Assembly: GCA_946803715.1 (NCBI GenBank)
Contig: CAMPET010000374.1
Coordinates: forward strand, 28,301 to 50,896
Source: Beroe ovata
Taxonomy: Eukaryota; Ctenophora; Nuda; Beroida; Beroidae
Length of the DNA: 22,596 nucleotides
Direction of reading: 5' to 3'
In this document: one piece after another, positions 18,567-22,596 of the stretch
How positions within the stretch are numbered: position 1 is the first letter of the stretch
How the letters are laid out: each line of letters starts with the position of its first letter
The notes under the pieces: generated by a model
Told to the model about the DNA's origin: nothing
Database searches by the model: none
Seen by the model: the letters and a program-made list of their open reading frames with translations, nothing else
Translations under genes and position numbers: made by a program

Positions 18567-21377
18567 TGTACAGCTCAAGACATCAGAGAAGTGAGCAACA
18601 CTTTTAGCAAAATGAATCGTTCAGCACGATTTATGTATTGAAACCGTTCATTCCTTCGCGATTTGTTGGCAACAGTCACAAACTAATTTCACTAATCAAT
18701 AATTGCAGCTCTCACTATATAACCTCTTATCCACTAACTGCTTCTGTTTATATTCTGAACCATATCCACCATATTTTCAGGAAGAAATTCCGGCATCAAG
18801 TTGAGAGTTGTTTCTCTGCTCATGCGGACATAATCACAGTTCTGCCAAACAAGGGAAATGTACTCCTTACTAAACTACTCCCGCATGATGCTACTCTAGG
18901 CATGGTCCAGGTAAACTCTGATTCTGGGGAATGGTAAATTGTTATAGAGCTTGCTGCTTGACTATGTCGAGTTAATGGATTTGTCTGATTATATTCAACC
19001 AATCTCATTGTTTATCCTCGTCTGAATCTGTCTACAGGCGAGAATCGTCGATATCGTCTTATTTCAGGTGTACAGTATTGACAAAGTCCCGTTGTTCGTG
19101 ACACTAGAGAATGAGGAAGTACCAATTCCAACAGTGCACACCTTGTGGAAGATCCCTACTCTATGTAAAACCTGTTGCTATGACACCGCAGTGTTCTCTT
19201 GACACCACAAACGAGACGTGACACCACGTATTTCAGTACCACGAGTAACAATGCCGTATGTTGTACTGGATAAGCTGCTTGGGGGGGGCAGACCTGATGT
19301 TGCCCGGTATATACCCGCAATCATTACCATACAACTGGGACACAGGTGATGTAAGTCATGATCTAATGACCTGACTTAGGTTGATTATCTGGCAACGCCC
19401 ACCCTAAACCGAGTTGTGAGCGTTTACCTTGATTGCCCGTTTGACACAATGGCACAGTGGCACAATGGCACATGCAGTGTTTACGTAAGGCGCCGTGCAA
19501 GGCTCTTGATGACTGTTGCGCGGTTTACGTACGTGCGCGCGCGCAATTTCTCTTAAATTGTACGCGCGCGCATACCAAGCCCGCGAAAAATTCGTCACAT
19601 TCCCGAGCTGTTTTATTTATTGGATCTTTCTTCAATCTTCCCCTTCCACAAATGTTTTCACTTCTCCTCCGTCAATTCAGGTAGTTGCAGTCTGTTCTCC
19701 TGAGAATGGAGCTGCTCTTGCAGTAGGTGTTTGGGTCGTGAGTAAAAGCGAAGCGATAGCTAACGGATTGAGGGGAAAAGGTATTTACATATATCAGGTA
19801 TACCAAGATCAGATCTGGCACTTTGGGACCAAGGAAAAGCTACCTAACATCCCTCCTGTTGTCTATCAGGTGAATGTCGCTCTTGTTTGATAATGTTAGA
19901 TTTATCAATGATATCGCTTACATCACAACACCTCTAAAGGAAGCATCTACTACGAGCGAAGATACAGTTGAATCAACTGTTTCTCATGATTATACAGAGC
20001 AATGTTGCGATGTTACCACTGCAAGTGATGTGAAAACTGAAGATACAGTGACTGATCCACCTGTAGTCTGTGTCAGTGAAGAAGTTGAGGAGCTTGAGCA
20101 AGGAATCAGCGGTTAGGTTCTTCCATATTTTCAGATAACGAAGATGATTGCTCATTTTTCCCCCGGATGACAGGTTCATTCCATCCACAGAGGTAGCTAT
20201 CTGTAAAGACGACATTCTCGTCGAAGCGTGTTATCGAGCGATCAAAACATCACTGAAAAAACAGGATTTACCCATTTTGATCAGCACTTTCTATAGGTAA
20301 ACTCACTCTTATTTGACTTGCAAGAATAATAATTTATAGTGTTTATTAACTGAGTTGGCACCTCACCACTTATCAGTCAGCATGTTAAACTGTGTTGTAC
20401 GGAAACAGTGGAGATTAAACAAACACGGTTCAAGAAAGTGGGACTTTTGATGAAGGAATTGGAAACACAGGGTTTACTCGTGGTCAAGGAAGCGAAGAAA
20501 GGTGAGAAGGAAATGTTCGGAAAGAACTCCCCATGACCAACTTCTTTATAGAATTCAAAGCAGAGTCGACTAATCTCTTATCTGATATTTTACTCTCAGG
20601 AGTTTTTAACATCACGGATGTGAACTTCTCCCACGAGTCGCTGCGTGGTGTGAGGAGGCTGGAGAGGGAGGAGGAAGGGGGAAATGAGGATGACGAAGAG
20701 GAGAACATTGCCGTGGTACAGGCGTTCACGTGCAACGCGCACGTGCTGCCGCTCTTCTCTAAATATGGTACTGAGAATTTGGCAGTTTTCCAAGCGAATC
20801 ATTTTCATTTTGTCAGTTTTCCAATGCTTTTCATCTTCATCGCCAATGTATCCCTCGCTTCCCAGGATATAAGAAGGGAGATACAATGTTGAGGAAAGCC
20901 ATGCGAGAGCACGTCACCGGGTACATCCGTTCTAACAACTTGACCAGTGAAACAAACAAGAAACTAGTCACCCTCGATCCGCTTCTCTCGTCTGTCATGA
21001 AAACACGTGACACTACCGCACCATGGAACCAGGTTATGCAGAAAGTGGAGGCGAACTGTGGCAAATGTCACGTGATCTCTCTACCGGACAAATTCCCCAT
21101 AACTGTCAAGGGAGATTTACCACCCATACAATTCAAAGTGGAGAAACGGACTGGAAACAAGAAGGTCACGATCATATCCAACTTTGAAATATTTGGTATT
21201 GAGGCGAAGGAGCTGGCACAAATACTCCAGCATGTCATGTCTAGTTCAGCGTCTGTGGTGCCGGGTCTCAAAGCGGGCGAGAGCAACGTTCTAGTTCAGG
21301 GTGACGCGAGGAGACTTGCTTCTAAACTACTGCTCGACAAGTACAGGATACCAAAGTCGTTTGTTTCAAATTCATGA
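18535..21377 (+). CDS. EIF2D: EIF2D (ligatin), eukaryotic translation initiation factor 2D, ten exons, one frame break
   Basis: Exons: 18535-18590, 18781-18910, 19068-19164, 19237-19350, 19681-19869, 19940-20111, 20191-20296, 20377-20501, 20600-20767, 20866-21377; about 555 residues (human 584). The factor delivers tRNA to the ribosomal P site without GTP and helps recycle 40S subunits. The N-terminus MFVKPFRVKS matches the family. A PUA domain spans about 95-190 (exons 4-5), a winged-helix part about 270-330, SWIB/MDM2 about 370-455, and SUI1 about 468-552. Exon 4 contains eight G's at 19281-19288. Read as written, the frame leaves the family consensus and stops; with seven, it gives the conserved GGADLMLPG and joins exon 5 in phase. 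The exon 5/6 boundary (intron 19870-19939, acceptor AAAG) and the GTTAGG donor of exon 6 are the least certain junctions. Identity is firm. Confidence 0.93.
19535..19571. repeat. CG-run inverted repeat in EIF2D intron 4
   Basis: GCGCGCGCGCAATTT (19535-19549) faces AAATTGTACGCGCGCGC (19555-19571) across a five-base loop, with two extra bases in the right arm. It lies in the CpG-rich part of the intron (about 19480-19590). It resembles the alternating CG blocks near 7250 and 13680. Confidence 0.8.
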
Positions 21378-21862
21378 GAGTGAGTGTTATAGAGGGAAGT
21401 AACATTGTGGATAATGGTGTTGGAATTGTTACTTGCAGTTTGTTGGGATTTCTGTGATCTGCATAAGTTTTCCTTTATTGTTTAGCTATGTTAAATGTGC
21501 TGGGAGTGCCCCTTGTTTGTCTCGACTTATATCCTTGATAGNGAGCTGGCACAAATACTCCAGCATGTCATGTCTTCTTCAGCGTCTGTGGTGCCGGGTC
21601 TGAAACCGGGTGAGAGCAACGTTCTAGTTCAGGGTGACGCGAGGAAACTAGCTTCTAAACTACTGCTCGACAAGTACAGGATACCAAAGTCGTTTGTTTC
21701 AAATTGATGAGAGTGAGTGTTAAAGAGGGAGGTTGAGTTAATGGCGCTGAAATTGTTACTTGCAGTTTGTTGGGATTGTTGTGATCTTTTCCTTTATTGT
21801 TTAGCTGAAGTTATATGTGCTGGTATGTGCCCCTTGTTTGTCTCGACTTATATCCTTGATAG
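21210..21862. repeat. 333-bp direct duplication of the EIF2D 3' end across an assembly N
   Basis: The sequence from 21210 (GAGCTGGCACAAATACTCC) to 21541 is repeated from 21543 to about 21862, with an N at 21542 exactly at the junction. The coding parts differ at about eight of roughly 170 bases by hand count; the 3' flanks differ more, with small indels. Both copies end in CGACTTATATCCTTGATAG. An N exactly at the boundary fits two overlapping contig ends from different haplotypes joined without merging. A real tandem duplication is the alternative. Confidence 0.9.
21543..21707 (+). pseudogene. Second, partial copy of the EIF2D SUI1-domain end
   Basis: This fragment encodes the last ~54 residues of EIF2D, starting ELAQILQH and ending at a TGA, with KPGE and RKLA where the intact copy has KAGE and RRLA. 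The protein ends one residue earlier because the final codons read AAT TGA. It has no splice acceptor of its own because it begins at the N, so it cannot be an alternative last exon as it stands. It is probably the allelic 3' end of EIF2D rather than a real pseudogene. Confidence 0.75.
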
Positions 21863-21931
21863 AACAGAGAAAACGCATCCTCAAGCAGTGGGTTTCCATA
21901 CGATACAGTAATGCTTTCCCCTCCTTCTAGC

Positions 21932-22533
21932 ATGTTCCAAGGATCTGGCGGGTTTGGCGGTGATTTTGGCGGTAACACTGGCGGTGGTGGGTTTGGTGGC
22001 GGCGGCGGGTTTAGCAATGATCAGAGCTTCGCCTCGCCCGGAGGTAGGTAACAGATGACAGAGTATTGTGACTTTTTGTGAAGGTCACCACCCGCATTGC
22101 ACGTGCTGCTCGCATTAAACTGCACGTGCTGCTCGGATAAAACTGCACGTGCTGCTCGCATGAAATTGCTCGTGCAACTTACCCACGTTTCCAAGGTGGT
22201 CGCAGGCCCGCAGCAAGTAGCGGATCAGAGAAACCCAGTTCAGTGATGCCCGTCACTGTGGGAATGATGGTCAAAGCAAGCCACGATCAGGTGGAAGATC
22301 GGTTTACGTACGATGGAATCGACATCCACATGGTGAGGGAGACTGATTGACGCCAGGATAACTGTTCAGGAATAAGATCTGTACTGTTCCGTGCATCAAT
22401 ATTATTCCTGCCGCAGGTCACTTTCGTGGGCATGGTTTCCGAGGCAACGGAAGCCTCGACTAGTGTGTCGTACAAGATAGACGATCTCTCTGGACCACCC
22501 ATGAGCGTCCGAAAGTTCATACAGGAGGGAGAG
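21932..22533 (+). CDS. RPA2: RPA2, replication protein A 32-kDa subunit (5' part, cut by the window end)
   Basis: Exons 21932-22043, 22196-22332 and 22417-22533 join in frame (phases 1, 0, 0) to give 122 residues; the gene continues beyond 22596 after a GTGGGT donor. RPA2 is the middle subunit of the eukaryotic single-strand DNA-binding trimer RPA, used in replication, repair and checkpoint signalling. The Gly-rich N-terminus (MFQGSGGFGGDFGG onward) corresponds to the flexible, phosphorylated tail of the family. After it come SSVMPVTVGMMVKASHDQVE and the first strands of the OB-fold DBD-D, including VTFVGMV and VSYKIDD, which match the family's VTIVGII / IVYKIDD. A polypyrimidine tract ending CTTCTAG sits one base before the ATG, suggesting a 5' UTR intron or a trans-splice acceptor. 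The acceptor of exon 2 is CCAAG. Confidence 0.9.
22098..22166. repeat. 23-bp tandem repeat with CACGTG E-boxes in RPA2 intron 1
   Basis: TGCACGTGCTGCTCGCATTA begins at 22098, 22121 and 22144 (period 23) with small variations. Each copy carries one palindromic CACGTG. The fixed spacing is about two helical turns. It might be an intronic regulatory element or simply a minisatellite whose unit happens to contain the motif. Confidence 0.9.
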
Positions 22534-22570
22534 GTGGGTTTCTAACATTCACTGTGTACGCTCTTACACT

Positions 22571-22596
22571 GTGTGTGTGTGTGTGTGTGTGTGTGT
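22571..22596. repeat. (GT)n microsatellite at the window end
   Basis: At least 13 uninterrupted GT units run to the edge of the window, inside RPA2 intron 3. The true length is unknown because the window stops here. Confidence 0.98.

Noticed and set aside
18638-18937. Open frame beginning MKPFIPSRF taken as the EIF2D start
   Set aside because: Its first 47 codons are intron. The conserved N-terminus MFVKPFRVKS lies upstream at 18535-18590 and splices to 18781 in phase.
19516-19890. 124-codon plus-strand frame starting in CG-rich sequence
   Set aside because: Only the part from 19681 is the EIF2D PUA exon; the rest is intron before a good TTCAG acceptor.
20533-20892. 119-codon frame spanning EIF2D exon 9 and its neighbours
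   Set aside because: It reads through both introns; the conserved sequence joins only after removing 20502-20599 and 20768-20865.
21543-21707. Alternative terminal exon of EIF2D
   Set aside because: No acceptor precedes it, it starts exactly at an N, and its 3' flank duplicates the first copy's flank, which points to assembly.

Overview
The window is nuclear DNA from an animal, most likely a compact invertebrate genome. Coding exons are joined by GT-AG introns, many only about 70-200 bases long, the standard code is used, and the genes belong to animal families (GalNAc-transferases, TARBP1, eIF2D, RPA2). The species cannot be named from the sequence. A marine, highly heterozygous, possibly non-bilaterian animal would fit the short introns and the two unlike copies around an assembly N, but that is inference.

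Layout. 1-2015 is non-coding with short tandem repeats. 2016-3782 (+) is an intronless polypeptide GalNAc-transferase. 4632-6829 (+) is a second, three-exon GalNAc-transferase in tandem. 6830-7798 is a convergent intergenic spacer. 7799-12601 (-) is a gene I assembled by hand from 19 exons, encoding an 875-residue charged, disordered protein. It has a small beta-barrel-like N-terminus and a C-terminus that reads like the cupin domain of the centromere protein CENP-C. 12602-14115 is a divergent intergenic region with CpG-rich blocks and a near-palindromic foldback element. 14116-18294 (+) is an intronless TARBP1 (tRNA Gm18 2'-O-methyltransferase). 18535-21377 (+) is EIF2D in ten exons, with a one-base frame break in an eight-G run. 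21543-21707 is a second copy of the EIF2D 3' end just after an N, probably an unmerged allelic contig overlap. 21932 to the window end (+) is the 5' part of RPA2.

Functional relations. The two GalNAc-transferases are diverged Golgi enzymes of mucin-type O-glycosylation and look like an old tandem duplication. TARBP1, EIF2D and RPA2 lie head to tail with very short spacers (about 240 bases, and about 220 if the duplicated EIF2D tail is an artefact). TARBP1 and EIF2D both act in translation, while RPA2 acts in DNA replication and repair. The points most worth a second look are the 19-exon minus-strand gene with its run of ten frame-neutral exons, the two long intronless genes, the EIF2D frame break and duplicated tail, and splice-acceptor-like sequences just before several start codons.
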